Shown: one piece after another, positions 9,213 to 19,710 of the stretch
Position numbering within the stretch: the stretch's first letter is position 1
Layout: each line of letters starts with the position of its first letter
Assembly: GCF_013328815.1 (NCBI RefSeq)
Contig: NZ_JABUHN010000003.1
Coordinates: 124,001-188,000, forward strand
Origin: Tabrizicola fusiformis
GTDB lineage: Bacteria; Pseudomonadota; Alphaproteobacteria; Rhodobacterales; Rhodobacteraceae
Length of the DNA: 64,000 bases
Direction: 5' to 3'
Program-made: the position numbers and the translations under genes
The notes under the pieces: generated by a model
Database searches by the model: none
What the model saw: only the letters and a program-made list of their open reading frames with translations
Told to the model about the DNA's origin: nothing

Positions 9213-10112
9213 ATGACCCAACCGCAAAGCCTTATCCTGCGTGGCATCGCGCTCAAACTGGCGTCGGTGCTGCTGTTCGTGGCGATGCAGGCGCTGATCA
9301 AGCAAACCGCGGCCCGCGTGCCCCCGGGCGAGGCGATGGCCTTCCGCTCGGCCTTTGCCATTCCGGTGATCCTGCTCTGGCTGGTCTGGCAGCGCGAGTT
9401 CCGGCTGGGCCTGCGCCCGGCGGCCCCCTTTGGCCATCTGTGGCGCGGGGTGATGGGCGGGGTTTCCATGGGGTTGGGATTTGCCGGGCTTGGCTATCTG
9501 CCGCTGCCCGAGGTGACGGCCATCGGCTATGCCGCGCCCTTGCTGACGGTGATCTTCGCCGCGATGTTTCTGGATGAAAAGGTGCCGCTCGCGCGCGGTC
9601 TGGCGGTGCTGGCGGGGTTCGGCGGCGTGCTTCTGGTGCTGACACCACGGCTCTCGGTCGGCGTGGACGGGCCCGAGGCGCTGGCCCACGCGCTGGGGGC
9701 GATGCTGGTTCTGGGCAGCGCGGTCTTTGCCGCACTTGCACAGGTCTTTGTCCGCAAGCTTCTGGGCAGCGACCGCACGCCGGTTATCGTCTTCTGGTTC
9801 TCGGTCACCTCGCTGGCGCTGTCGCTGGTCACCCTGCCCTTCGGCTGGGTGGTGCCCGGGCCGGGCGATGCGCTGGCGCTGGTGCTGGCCGGGGTGGTCG
9901 GGGGGGCGGCCCAGATTCTGCTGACCACCAGCTATCGCCATGCCGATGCCTCGGTCGTGGCGCCCTTCGACTATGCCTCGATGCTGGTGGCGCTGCTGGT
10001 GGGCTTTTTCGTCTTCCAAGAGGCACCCGGTCCGATGGTGCTTGCCGGGGCCGCCGTGATTTCGGCAGCGGGTCTTGCCGTGATCTGGCAAGAGCATCGC
10101 CGTCCCAAATGA
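9213..10112 (+). CDS. DMT superfamily transporter (EamA domains)
   Basis: Inner-membrane protein of 299 residues with about ten hydrophobic helices in two EamA halves. The first half begins LILRGIALKLASVLLFVAMQALIKQ; the second has VIVFWFSVTSLALSLVTLPFGW and ends in the conserved glycine-rich helices. The frame is open far upstream, but ATG 9213 is the start that begins at the first membrane segment. It is divergent from the DUF1537 kinase and shares its control region. It could import or export a pathway metabolite; DMT family function cannot be read from sequence. Confidence 0.88.
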   Translation: MTQPQSLILRGIALKLASVLLFVAMQALIKQTAARVPPGEAMAFRSAFAIPVILLWLVWQREFRLGLRPAAPFGHLWRGVMGGVSMGLGFAGLGYLPLPEVTAIGYAAPLLTVIFAAMFLDEKVPLARGLAVLAGFGGVLLVLTPRLSVGVDGPEALAHALGAMLVLGSAVFAALAQVFVRKLLGSDRTPVIVFWFSVTSLALSLVTLPFGWVVPGPGDALALVLAGVVGGAAQILLTTSYRHADASVVAPFDYASMLVALLVGFFVFQEAPGPMVLAGAAVISAAGLAVIWQEHRRPK

Positions 10113-10127
10113 TAAGGGCGCCTTATC
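10111..10127. promoter_or_regulatory. Inverted repeat at the end of the DMT transporter gene
   Basis: GATAAGG-GCG-CCTTATC spans the stop codon of the DMT transporter. It could be a weak terminator stem or an operator for katG downstream. The remaining 10128-10240 shows no convincing OxyR site or promoter by eye. Confidence 0.35.
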
Positions 10128-10152
10128 GCCTGCATCAGAAAATGCAACTTAA

Positions 10153-12480
<2,328 letters not shown>

Positions 12481-12498
12481 GGCATCTTCAGACCAACC

Positions 12499-12535
12499 AA
12501 GACCCCCGGCGTTCCGCGCCGGGGGTCTTTTCTTT
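12499..12535 (+). terminator. Rho-independent terminator of katG
   Basis: A 13-bp perfect stem (12499-12511 with 12517-12529, loop TTCCG) runs into a T-rich tract TTTTCTTT. It stands 18 bases after the katG stop and before the convergent tetR end. Confidence 0.88.
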
Positions 12536-12543
12536 GCCGGGGC

Positions 12544-13176
12544 CTATTTGCGCCCGTCCAGCGGCCCCAGAACCGCCTCGAGCGTGGACAGGCAAATGTC
12601 GCGCGCCGCCCGCGGCGACAGCAGCCGCGGCTCGATGCAGCGTTCCAGCCCCAACCCGTCCACCAGCGCAATCACCATTTGCGCCAGCGGCCTGACCTCA
12701 AGCACCAGCCCCCGCGCCGCGACCACCTCGGCCAGCACCGCCTCAAGATTGCGCAGATAGCGCGCATATTGCCGGCGATGTTCGCGCTTCAGCGCGGGGT
12801 TGTTGACGATCTCCCCCCAGAGCGCCAGCCAGATGTTCAGCTCTTCCCGGCTGAACAATTCCGGGGCAAAGATCGTCTCGACCATCGCCCGCAGCCGCGC
12901 GCCCGGTGGCGCCTCGGGCGTCGGCGCTTCGATCCCCTGATGCAGCCTGTGATACATGCTGCGATAAATCGCCACCATCAGCCCATCTTTCGAGCCGAAG
13001 TGATGGGTGATCAGCCCGCGCGACACCCCCGCCTCGCGGCAGATGTTGTCGATGGTGAATTCCAGAATGCCGCCCCGCGCCAGACAGGCCAGCCCTGCCG
13101 CAATCAGCGCCGCCTGTCGCTGCTCCGGGGTCAGGCGGCTGTATTTCGGCGCGGCGGGCACCTCAGACCATGTCAC
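12544..13176 (-). CDS. TetR-family transcriptional regulator
   Basis: Regulator of about 210 residues. The N-terminal helix-turn-helix (about 14-60) has the TetR pattern FTIDNICREAGVSRGLITHHFGSKDGL, followed by a BetI-like all-helical ligand domain. I chose GTG 13176 because GAGGAG precedes it at good spacing and overlaps the hydrolase 3' end; ATG 13191 is an alternative. It is transcribed after the CocE-type hydrolase with a 14-base overlap. It probably controls the hydrolase and the divergent oxidoreductase/methyltransferase pair. BetI resemblance and the MttB neighbour hint at a betaine-type ligand, as inference. Confidence 0.88.
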   Translation of the reverse strand: MTWSEVPAAPKYSRLTPEQRQAALIAAGLACLARGGILEFTIDNICREAGVSRGLITHHFGSKDGLMVAIYRSMYHRLHQGIEAPTPEAPPGARLRAMVETIFAPELFSREELNIWLALWGEIVNNPALKREHRRQYARYLRNLEAVLAEVVAARGLVLEVRPLAQMVIALVDGLGLERCIEPRLLSPRAARDICLSTLEAVLGPLDGRK

Positions 13177-15184
13177 GCGCAATCTCCTCATCCCAGTGCC
13201 GCGCAAAGACCAGCTTGCCGTCCTCATGCGCCTCAAGCTGCATTTCGATGCGGAAATGCATGGCGGTGCAAGACATCCGCCCGCGCGAATGGTGCCGGAT
13301 CGTCACCCCGGGAAAGGCCATTTCCACAAGGTAATCCGTGGTCATCTCGGCGCTTGTCGGGTCACCGTCCACCACCAGATGGCGGCAGATCCCGACCGAG
13401 CTTTGGGTCTGGCCGATGTCGGGCATGGTCTTGGCATAGGTCCATCGCGGGAAATCCACCTGCATCCGGCCCGAGAGCAGGTCGCGCGTCACCTGCCGGC
13501 GCGGCGCCTGCGGCACCTCATGGGCGATGCTGGGGGTCTGCGGCGCCTCTTCCGCCGGGCCGAACGCCGGCAGCGCGGCATCTTCGGCGCGCGGCGGGCG
13601 GACCGGCAGCTCCAGCGCGCTGTCGCCCAGATGCACCGTCAGCATCGCCAGTTCCGGCGAGGGCCAGGCGATGGGAAAGTAAGTGGTAGAGAGCGACACC
13701 GCCATCCGGTGCCCCGGCGGAAAGGCGTGGGCGATATCGTCCAGATCGACCACCGCATCATAGACCCGGCCCGGTTCCAGCGCCGTCGCATGTTCGTGGC
13801 TGTCGCGGTGCGTCAGGTTCAGCACGCCCAGCGCCACCCGGGCCACCCGTCCATCCGGCGCCACATCGTTCAGCCGCACCGCGACCAGCGCCTGCGGCCT
13901 GTCGCTGCTGAACCGCAGATGTAGCCGCGCCGCGCCCAGAATCTCCACCCGTTCCGCCAAAGGCGCCCCGGTGAACACCAGCGAACCGCCATCATCCTCA
14001 CGCTGATCGCCGGGCCAGTCGGCATCGCCGCCATAACGCCCGACCTCCCCCGCGCCCAAGCCCACCCAAAGCGGCGAGCAGATACGCGCCTCCCCCTGCC
14101 CCGACCCGCCCAGCACCCCGCCCGCACCCAACGCCAGCCGCTGCGCCTGAATGCGCGGCGAGGGCCAGATATCCTCGGCCACCCAGCGCCCGGGGCGGGC
14201 GGCATAGCAGGTCTGCGGCGGCAGGCTGTCCTGCATCCAGACCCGATACATCGGGCCGTCCATCATGCCGGTATCCACCCCCTTCATCCAGTGATCCAGC
14301 CAGCGCACCACCTCTTGCAGCCAGCCGATGGCAGGCTCCACCGTCACGTCATGCGGAAAGCTATGCGCCCAAGGCCCGACCAGCCCCAGACGTGGCCCCG
14401 ACAGCCCCGCCAGAAGGCGCGGCACCGCTTCGGAGTAATTGTCGGCCCAGCCGCTGACGGCATAGACCGGCACCTTGACCGCCGAAAAATCCTCACAAAC
14501 CGAACCCTGTTTCCAATACGCATCCCGCCGCTGATGCTGCAACCAGTCCAGAATCCACGGCCGGTTCGCTTCAAGCCGCGCCTGCCACATCTCGCGCCAG
14601 CGGTCCCCCACCACCTGCGGATCGGGCGGCAGATCGTTGCCTGCGAACATGGTGGAAGACCAGTCGAAATTATCCTTCGACAGGCAGCCGCCGATCCAGT
14701 GGATATCGGTGGCATAGCGGTCATCGGTGGACCCCACCGTAATGACAGACCGCAGCGCAGGCGGCTGCCGCGCGGCAATCTGCAAGCCGTTGAAGCCGCC
14801 CCAGCTTATCCCGATCATCGACACCTGACCGTCGCACCACGGCATCACGGCCAGCAAGGCAATCGCCTCCACCCCGTCCAATTGCTCCTGCACCGAATAT
14901 TCGTCGGTGATGATGCCGTCACTGTCGCCGGTGCCGCGAATGTCCAGCCGGACGCAGGCATAGCCATGCCCCGCCACATACATATGCAGCCCCTGATCGC
15001 GGGTGCGGGTGCCGTCGCGCAGCCGGTAGGGCAGATATTCCAGCAGAACCGGCACCGGCGCCCCCTGCAGGGCACTTTCCGGCAGCCAGACCTTGGCCGC
15101 CAGCCGCGCGCCATCGGCCAGGATCAGCCACAGCGTTTCAATCACGCTGACAGGGTGGGGAAAGGTGGTGCGGGTCTCGGCCAT
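13163..15184 (-). CDS. CocE/NonD-family (peptidase S15) alpha/beta hydrolase
   Basis: Serine hydrolase of 673 residues. The nucleophile elbow is GISWGGFNG (Ser about 127), the acid is in SGWADNYSEA and the His in GPWAHSFPHD. The C-terminal jelly-roll domain typical of X-Pro dipeptidyl-peptidase/cocaine esterase relatives follows (PPGHRMAVSLSTTYFP). Family members cleave esters or amides; the exact substrate is unknown. The frame is open upstream to 15304, but MAETRTTFPHP at 15184 is the likely start. No export signal is visible. Its gene is divergent from the TMADH-like gene. Confidence 0.87.
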   Translation of the reverse strand: MAETRTTFPHPVSVIETLWLILADGARLAAKVWLPESALQGAPVPVLLEYLPYRLRDGTRTRDQGLHMYVAGHGYACVRLDIRGTGDSDGIITDEYSVQEQLDGVEAIALLAVMPWCDGQVSMIGISWGGFNGLQIAARQPPALRSVITVGSTDDRYATDIHWIGGCLSKDNFDWSSTMFAGNDLPPDPQVVGDRWREMWQARLEANRPWILDWLQHQRRDAYWKQGSVCEDFSAVKVPVYAVSGWADNYSEAVPRLLAGLSGPRLGLVGPWAHSFPHDVTVEPAIGWLQEVVRWLDHWMKGVDTGMMDGPMYRVWMQDSLPPQTCYAARPGRWVAEDIWPSPRIQAQRLALGAGGVLGGSGQGEARICSPLWVGLGAGEVGRYGGDADWPGDQREDDGGSLVFTGAPLAERVEILGAARLHLRFSSDRPQALVAVRLNDVAPDGRVARVALGVLNLTHRDSHEHATALEPGRVYDAVVDLDDIAHAFPPGHRMAVSLSTTYFPIAWPSPELAMLTVHLGDSALELPVRPPRAEDAALPAFGPAEEAPQTPSIAHEVPQAPRRQVTRDLLSGRMQVDFPRWTYAKTMPDIGQTQSSVGICRHLVVDGDPTSAEMTTDYLVEMAFPGVTIRHHSRGRMSCTAMHFRIEMQLEAHEDGKLVFARHWDEEIARDMV

Positions 15185-15207
15185 GGCGCTGCCCTGTTGA
15201 ACGATCA

Positions 15208-15222
15208 TGCAAGAGTATTGCA
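15208..15222. promoter_or_regulatory. Inverted repeat, candidate operator of the hydrolase/TMADH divergent promoter
   Basis: TGCAA-GAGTA-TTGCA is a perfect 5-5-5 inverted repeat 24 bases upstream of the hydrolase start in the 141-base divergent region. The adjacent tetR gene makes its product the obvious candidate binder. Confidence 0.45.
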
Positions 15223-15270
15223 GGCAGGATGGCGCAGCCTTTGCGCTCCCGCAACTGGTTTTCAGCAGCC

Positions 15271-15300
15271 TTGACGCAAAGAAGCACCGCTGACTACTAT
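15271..15300 (+). promoter_or_regulatory. Candidate sigma-70 promoter for the TMADH-like/mttB operon
   Basis: TTGACG (15271-15276) and TACTAT (15295-15300) are separated by 18 bases and end 26 bases before ATG 15326. Both boxes are close to consensus, and the position matches the only plus-strand gene start nearby. Confidence 0.6.
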
Positions 15301-15325
15301 ACAATCATTCAACAATGAGGCCGCG

Positions 15326-17380
15326 ATGACTCCCCAAACGGAACCCGGCGCAGACCCGGGCATGGACCCCGCCCATGCCATCCTGTTTCAGCCGGTCCGC
15401 ATCGGCCCAGTCACCGCACCCAATCGCTTCTACCAGACACCCCATGCCACCGGCCTTGGCTGGCAGCGCCCGCAAGCCGGGGCCGCCCTGCGTGGCGTCA
15501 AGGCCGAGGGCGGCTGGGGCGTGGTCTGCACCGAATACTGCTCGATCCACCCCTCCTCGGATGACAGCCCCTATGGCTTTCTCACCCTCTGGGACGATGG
15601 CGACATCGCCCCCCTTGCCGCCACCGCCGACGCCATCCACGCCCACGGAGCCTTGGCCGGGATCGAGCTTTGGCACGGCGGCGCCCATGCATCGAACCGG
15701 ATGACGCGGTTGCCCGGCCTTGCGCCCAATGTGCAACCGGCCATGTTCCACCTGCCCACCACCGCCCGGGCGATGGACCTGTCCGATATCCGCGCCTTCC
15801 GCCAATGGCAGCGCGACGCGGCGCTGCGGGCGAAACGCGCCGGGTTCGACATCATCTATGTCTATGCCGGGCATGATTATCTGCCGCTGCAATTCCTCTC
15901 GCGCCGCTCGAACGACCGGGGCGATGCCTATGGCGGCCCTCTGGAAAACCGCGCCCGCCTGCTGCGCGAGATGATCGAGGATACCAAGGACGCCGTGGGC
16001 GACACCTGCGCCGTGGCCCTGCGCCTTGCGGTCGATGAACTCCACGGGCCCCGCGGCATCACCAGTGAAGGCGAGGGGCGCGATGTGGTGGCCATGCTGG
16101 CCGAATTGCCCGACCTTTGGGATGTGAACGTGGCGGGCGCCCTTGGCAATGACAGCAAATCCGCCCGCTTCAGCCCCGAAGGCTATCAAGAGGCGCAGGT
16201 TGCCTTTGTCAAAAGCCTGACGACCAAACCCGTCGTCTCGGTCGGCCGCTTTACCTCGCCCGAAACCATGGTCAGTCAGATCAAACGCGGCATTCAGGAT
16301 TTCATCGGCGCCGCCCGCCCCTCGATCGCCGACCCTTTCCTGCCCGCGAAAATCCGCGAAGGCCGGGCCGATGAAATCCGCGAATGCATCGGCTGCAACA
16401 TCTGCCGCTCCGCCAATAACGAGGGCGCGCATCTACGCTGCACCCAGAACCCCACCATTGCCGAGGAATGGCGGCAAGGCTGGCACCCCGAGCGTATTGC
16501 CCCCGCCAAACCGGCGAGCGTTCTGGTGGTCGGCGGCGGTCCGGCGGGGCTTGAGGCGGCGCTGTCGCTGGGCCGCCGGGGGCTGCAAGTGACGCTGGCC
16601 GAGCGCGAAACCCGCCTTGGCGGCCGCATCCTGCGCGAAAGCAGCCTGCCGGGCCTGTCCACCTGGATCAGGGTGCGCGACTGGCGGGCGCATATGATCG
16701 GCAAACTGCCGAATGTGCAGGTCTTCCCCGGCAGCGCCATGACAGCCGCCGACATTGCCGATTTCGGCGCGGATCATGTCGTGCTGGCCACCGGATCGCG
16801 CTGGCGCCGCGACGGGATTGGCGTGGTGAACATGGACCCGCTGCCCCTGCCCGCCGCCCTGACCCCCGATGACATCTTTGCCGGGGCGCCGGTCACCGGC
16901 CCCGTGGTGATCTTCGATGACGAGCATTACTTCATGGGCGGCGCGCTGGCCGAAAAGCTGCGGCTGGCGGGGCATGAGGTGACGCTGGTCACCCCCCATG
17001 CCACCGCCTCAAGCTGGACCGCGCTGACCGATGAACAGGGTTTCGTGCAGGCCCGGCTCTTGCATCTGGGCGTGCGGCTGGAGCTTTCCAGCCTGCTGAC
17101 CGGCCAAAACCACGACGCGGTGGACCTCGCCTGCGCCTATACCGGCGCCGCGCGCGCGGTCACCTGCGGCACGCTGATCCTTGTCACCGGACGCCTGCCG
17201 GTGGACGATCTGCACCGCGATCTTGCCGCCCTTGGCATCGCCGCCGAACGGGTGGGCGATTGCCTGCAACCCTCCTCCATCGCCGATGCGGTGCATTCTG
17301 CCCACCGCTTTGCCCGCAATTTCGGCGGCCCGCCCCCCGGCGTCTTTCGCCGCGAAATCCCCTCCCACAGGAGCGTCTGA
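15326..17380 (+). CDS. Trimethylamine-dehydrogenase-like Fe-S flavoprotein (methylated-amine/betaine demethylase type)
   Basis: 684 residues with full TMADH architecture. An FMN TIM barrel (about 15-350) contains NRFYQTPHATG, VVCTEYCSIHPSSDD, YVYAGHDYLPLQFLS and GAARPSIADPFLP. A 4Fe-4S site follows with Cys354, 357, 360 and 372 (CIGCNIC), then an ADP/NAD-binding domain (VLVVGGGPAGLEAA, about 397). Compared from memory with Methylophilus TMADH, the Cys that binds FMN covalently is Ala41, and the two Trp of the trimethylamine bowl appear to be absent. It is therefore not a TMA dehydrogenase; dimethylglycine- or stachydrine-demethylase-like chemistry fits. Co-transcribed with an mttB homologue. 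Confidence 0.88.
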   Translation: MTPQTEPGADPGMDPAHAILFQPVRIGPVTAPNRFYQTPHATGLGWQRPQAGAALRGVKAEGGWGVVCTEYCSIHPSSDDSPYGFLTLWDDGDIAPLAATADAIHAHGALAGIELWHGGAHASNRMTRLPGLAPNVQPAMFHLPTTARAMDLSDIRAFRQWQRDAALRAKRAGFDIIYVYAGHDYLPLQFLSRRSNDRGDAYGGPLENRARLLREMIEDTKDAVGDTCAVALRLAVDELHGPRGITSEGEGRDVVAMLAELPDLWDVNVAGALGNDSKSARFSPEGYQEAQVAFVKSLTTKPVVSVGRFTSPETMVSQIKRGIQDFIGAARPSIADPFLPAKIREGRADEIRECIGCNICRSANNEGAHLRCTQNPTIAEEWRQGWHPERIAPAKPASVLVVGGGPAGLEAALSLGRRGLQVTLAERETRLGGRILRESSLPGLSTWIRVRDWRAHMIGKLPNVQVFPGSAMTAADIADFGADHVVLATGSRWRRDGIGVVNMDPLPLPAALTPDDIFAGAPVTGPVVIFDDEHYFMGGALAEKLRLAGHEVTLVTPHATASSWTALTDEQGFVQARLLHLGVRLELSSLLTGQNHDAVDLACAYTGAARAVTCGTLILVTGRLPVDDLHRDLAALGIAAERVGDCLQPSSIADAVHSAHRFARNFGGPPPGVFRREIPSHRSV

Positions 17381-17381
17381 G

Positions 17382-18893
17382 ATGAGCAAGCGCAGCCGCC
17401 CCGCCCGCACGACCGGCACCTTGCAGCAGCCGCCCTTCGGGCAGGTGTCGCGCCCCTATGCGCCCATCGCCGTGCTGTCCGATGACCATATCGCCGCCAT
17501 CCACGCCGCCGCCCTGCGCGTGCTGTCCGAAATCGGCATGGCCGTGCTGGAACCCCGCGCCCGCGAATTATTCGCCCGCGCCGGGGCCAAGTTCACCGGC
17601 GAGACCGTGCGCCTTGACCCCGGCCTGATTGCCGAATGTCTGGCCACCGTGCCGCAAACCTTCACCCTTGCCGCGCGCAACCCGCTGAAATCCCTGCGAT
17701 TCGGCGGCAATGACTGCGTTTTCGCCTCGGTCGGCGGCCCGGCCTATGTGATGGACAATGACCATGGCCGCCGGGGCGGCACCCATGCCGAGATGTGCGA
17801 CTACCTGAAACTGACCCACAGCCTGAACGTGCTGCACCAGATCGGCGGCACCCCGTTCGAGCCGATGGATCTGCCTGCCAACACCCGCTATCTCGACTGT
17901 TTCCTTGCCCAGATCCGGCTTTCCGACAAGAACTGGCAGACCGAGACGCTGGGCCGCGCCCGCACCCTCGACGGCATCGAACTGGCGGCCATCAGCCTGA
18001 ACTGCACGGTGGACGATCTTGCCCACCGCCCCGCGCTTCTGGGCATCATCAACACCAACTCGCCGCTTCAGCTTGATATTCCCATGGCCGAGGGGCTGGT
18101 GACCATGGCCGAACACGGGCAGGTCAATGTCATCACCCCCTTCACCCTTGCCGGCGCCATGAGCCCGGTCACCCTCGCCGGCGCCCTCGTGATGCAACAT
18201 GCCGAGGCGCTGGCGGGCATCGCCCTGACGCAGATCGTGCGGCCCGGGGTGCCGGTGATGTATGGCGGCTTCACCTCGAATGTGGACATGCGCTCGGGCG
18301 CGCCCGCCTTCGGCACGCCGGAATATACCAAGGCGGCCCAGGCTTCCGGGCAATTGGCGCGGCATATCGGCGTGCCCTTCCGCTCCTCCAACGTGACGGC
18401 GGCGAATGAGGTGGATGCGCAGGCGGCCTACGAATCGCAGATGGCGCTTTGGGGGGCGCTGATGGGCGGGGCGCATCTGGTGGAACATGCCGCAGGCTGG
18501 CTGCACGGCGGCCTGACCGCCAGTTTTGAAAAGCTGATCCTTGATGCCGAGATGTTGCAGATGATGCTGGCCTATTTCACCCCGATCCCGGTGGACGAGG
18601 CCAGCCTTGCCGTCGAAGCCATCCGCGATGTCGGTGCGGGCGGCCATTTCTTCGGCGCCGATCACACAATGAGCCGCTATGAAACCGCCTTCTACAGCCC
18701 GCTTTTGTCGAACTGGGACAATCACACCACCTTTATTGACCGGGGCAGCATTCAGGCCCGCGAACGCGCCAACACGATCTGGAAACAGATGCTGTCCGAA
18801 TATCAGGCCCCCGCCCTCGACCCCGGCATTGACGAGGCCCTCACCGCCTATGTCACCCGCCGCAAGGCCGAAGGCGGGGCGCCGATGAACTGA
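17382..18893 (+). CDS. MttB-superfamily methyltransferase (non-pyrrolysine)
   Basis: TIM-barrel methyltransferase of 503 residues. It opens HIAAIHAAALRVLSEIGMAV and contains RLDPGLIAECLATVP, PFTLAGAMSPVTLAGAL and GHFFGADHT, all family marks. Archaeal MttB uses pyrrolysine at an in-frame amber codon; here the frame has no internal stop, so this is the Pyl-less branch. Members of that branch demethylate glycine betaine, proline betaine or carnitine with a corrinoid protein. No corrinoid protein is encoded in the window. ATG 17382 lies one base after the TMADH-like stop with GGAG upstream, so the two genes are coupled. Confidence 0.88.
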   Translation: MSKRSRPARTTGTLQQPPFGQVSRPYAPIAVLSDDHIAAIHAAALRVLSEIGMAVLEPRARELFARAGAKFTGETVRLDPGLIAECLATVPQTFTLAARNPLKSLRFGGNDCVFASVGGPAYVMDNDHGRRGGTHAEMCDYLKLTHSLNVLHQIGGTPFEPMDLPANTRYLDCFLAQIRLSDKNWQTETLGRARTLDGIELAAISLNCTVDDLAHRPALLGIINTNSPLQLDIPMAEGLVTMAEHGQVNVITPFTLAGAMSPVTLAGALVMQHAEALAGIALTQIVRPGVPVMYGGFTSNVDMRSGAPAFGTPEYTKAAQASGQLARHIGVPFRSSNVTAANEVDAQAAYESQMALWGALMGGAHLVEHAAGWLHGGLTASFEKLILDAEMLQMMLAYFTPIPVDEASLAVEAIRDVGAGGHFFGADHTMSRYETAFYSPLLSNWDNHTTFIDRGSIQARERANTIWKQMLSEYQAPALDPGIDEALTAYVTRRKAEGGAPMN

Positions 18894-18908
18894 ACAAACG
18901 CCCCCTTC

Positions 18909-19007
18909 ATCCTCTCTCCACAAATATCCTGCGGGTGCGAGCAGGGTGCTGCCCTTGCAGCGAAGACCCTGCGAAGCGCCGGAGGGGTGCAAAACCCCTC
19001 CGGGGCC
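18909..19007. repeat. 99-bp dispersed intergenic repeat, copy A
   Basis: This is identical to 34789-34887 except for one base (18921 C versus 34801 T). It contains AAATATCCTGCGGGTGCG, then a nested stem GCAGGGT(18941-18947)/ACCCTGC(18966-18972) enclosing GCTGC/GCAGC, then a perfect 10-bp stem (18979-18988 with 18994-19003). It lies between convergent mttB and cbbY, where it could act as a bidirectional terminator. It encodes nothing obvious. Confidence 0.9.
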
Positions 19008-19032
19008 TGCCAAAGGCGCTCCCCCTGCCCCT

Positions 19033-19710
19033 TCACCCCCAGCGCGCCAGATCAAACCCCGTCAAATCCGCCAGCACCTCAGAGGCCCCCGCAAAATCCT
19101 CGCCCGCCGTATAGGCCGAAGGCGTCACCACCACCCGCAGCCCGGCCGCGCGCGCCGACAAAACCCCATTCCGGCTGTCCTCAAACGCCAGCGCAGCCGC
19201 GGCAGGCAGGCCCAACCGCCGCAAGGCCAGCGCATAAACGTCCGGCGCCGGTTTCTTCGCCGCCACCTCATCGCCCGCCGCGACCACGTCGAACACATCG
19301 CCCGCCGCCCGGCCCCAGAGCGCCTGCGTCAGCGCCTCGACATTGCCGGGGCTGGTCGTCGTCGCCACCGCCAGCCGCAGCCCCGCCGCCCGCCCTGCTG
19401 CCACCAGCGCCAACACCCCGGGCCGCGCCATCAGCCCGCCGCCCGCCATCAGCGCCGCATAACGCGCCGTCTTCTCGCCATGCAGCGCCGCAATCGTGGC
19501 GTCCGACGGTCCGCTGCCACGCTCCTCGCGCCAGCGCGCCATCCGCTCCTTGCCGCCGGTCGTCGTCAACAGCCGCCCGTAATCGGCCATCGACCAGTGC
19601 CAGCCCAGTCCAGCCGCCGCAAAAGCCGCGTTGAAGGCCGCGCGGTGCGCCTCTTCCGTCTCGGCCAGCGTGCCATCGACATCAAAGATCAGCGCGGCCA
19701 GCCCGCTCAT
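19033..19710 (-). CDS. cbbY: CbbY, xylulose-1,5-bisphosphate phosphatase (HAD family)
   Basis: HAD phosphatase of 225 residues with DVDGTLAETEEAHR at the N-terminus, TTTGGKERMARW in the cap, the Thr/Ser motif VATTTSPGN, Lys in AAKKPAPD and the acidic FEDSRNG. This set matches Rhodobacter CbbY, which removes xylulose-1,5-bisphosphate, an inhibitory RuBisCO misfire product. It is the last gene of the cbb operon and overlaps cbbZ by four bases. Repeat copy A and convergent mttB follow. Confidence 0.92.
   Translation of the reverse strand: MSGLAALIFDVDGTLAETEEAHRAAFNAAFAAAGLGWHWSMADYGRLLTTTGGKERMARWREERGSGPSDATIAALHGEKTARYAALMAGGGLMARPGVLALVAAGRAAGLRLAVATTTSPGNVEALTQALWGRAAGDVFDVVAAGDEVAAKKPAPDVYALALRRLGLPAAAALAFEDSRNGVLSARAAGLRVVVTPSAYTAGEDFAGASEVLADLTGFDLARWG

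Noticed and set aside
17382-18893. Pyrrolysine in the MttB homologue
   Set aside because: No in-frame TAG occurs, so the protein belongs to the non-Pyl branch.
18896-19030. Small coding gene or insertion-sequence remnant in the repeat region
   Set aside because: No terminal inverted repeats, target duplication or credible ORF with a ribosome site; structure is hairpin-based.
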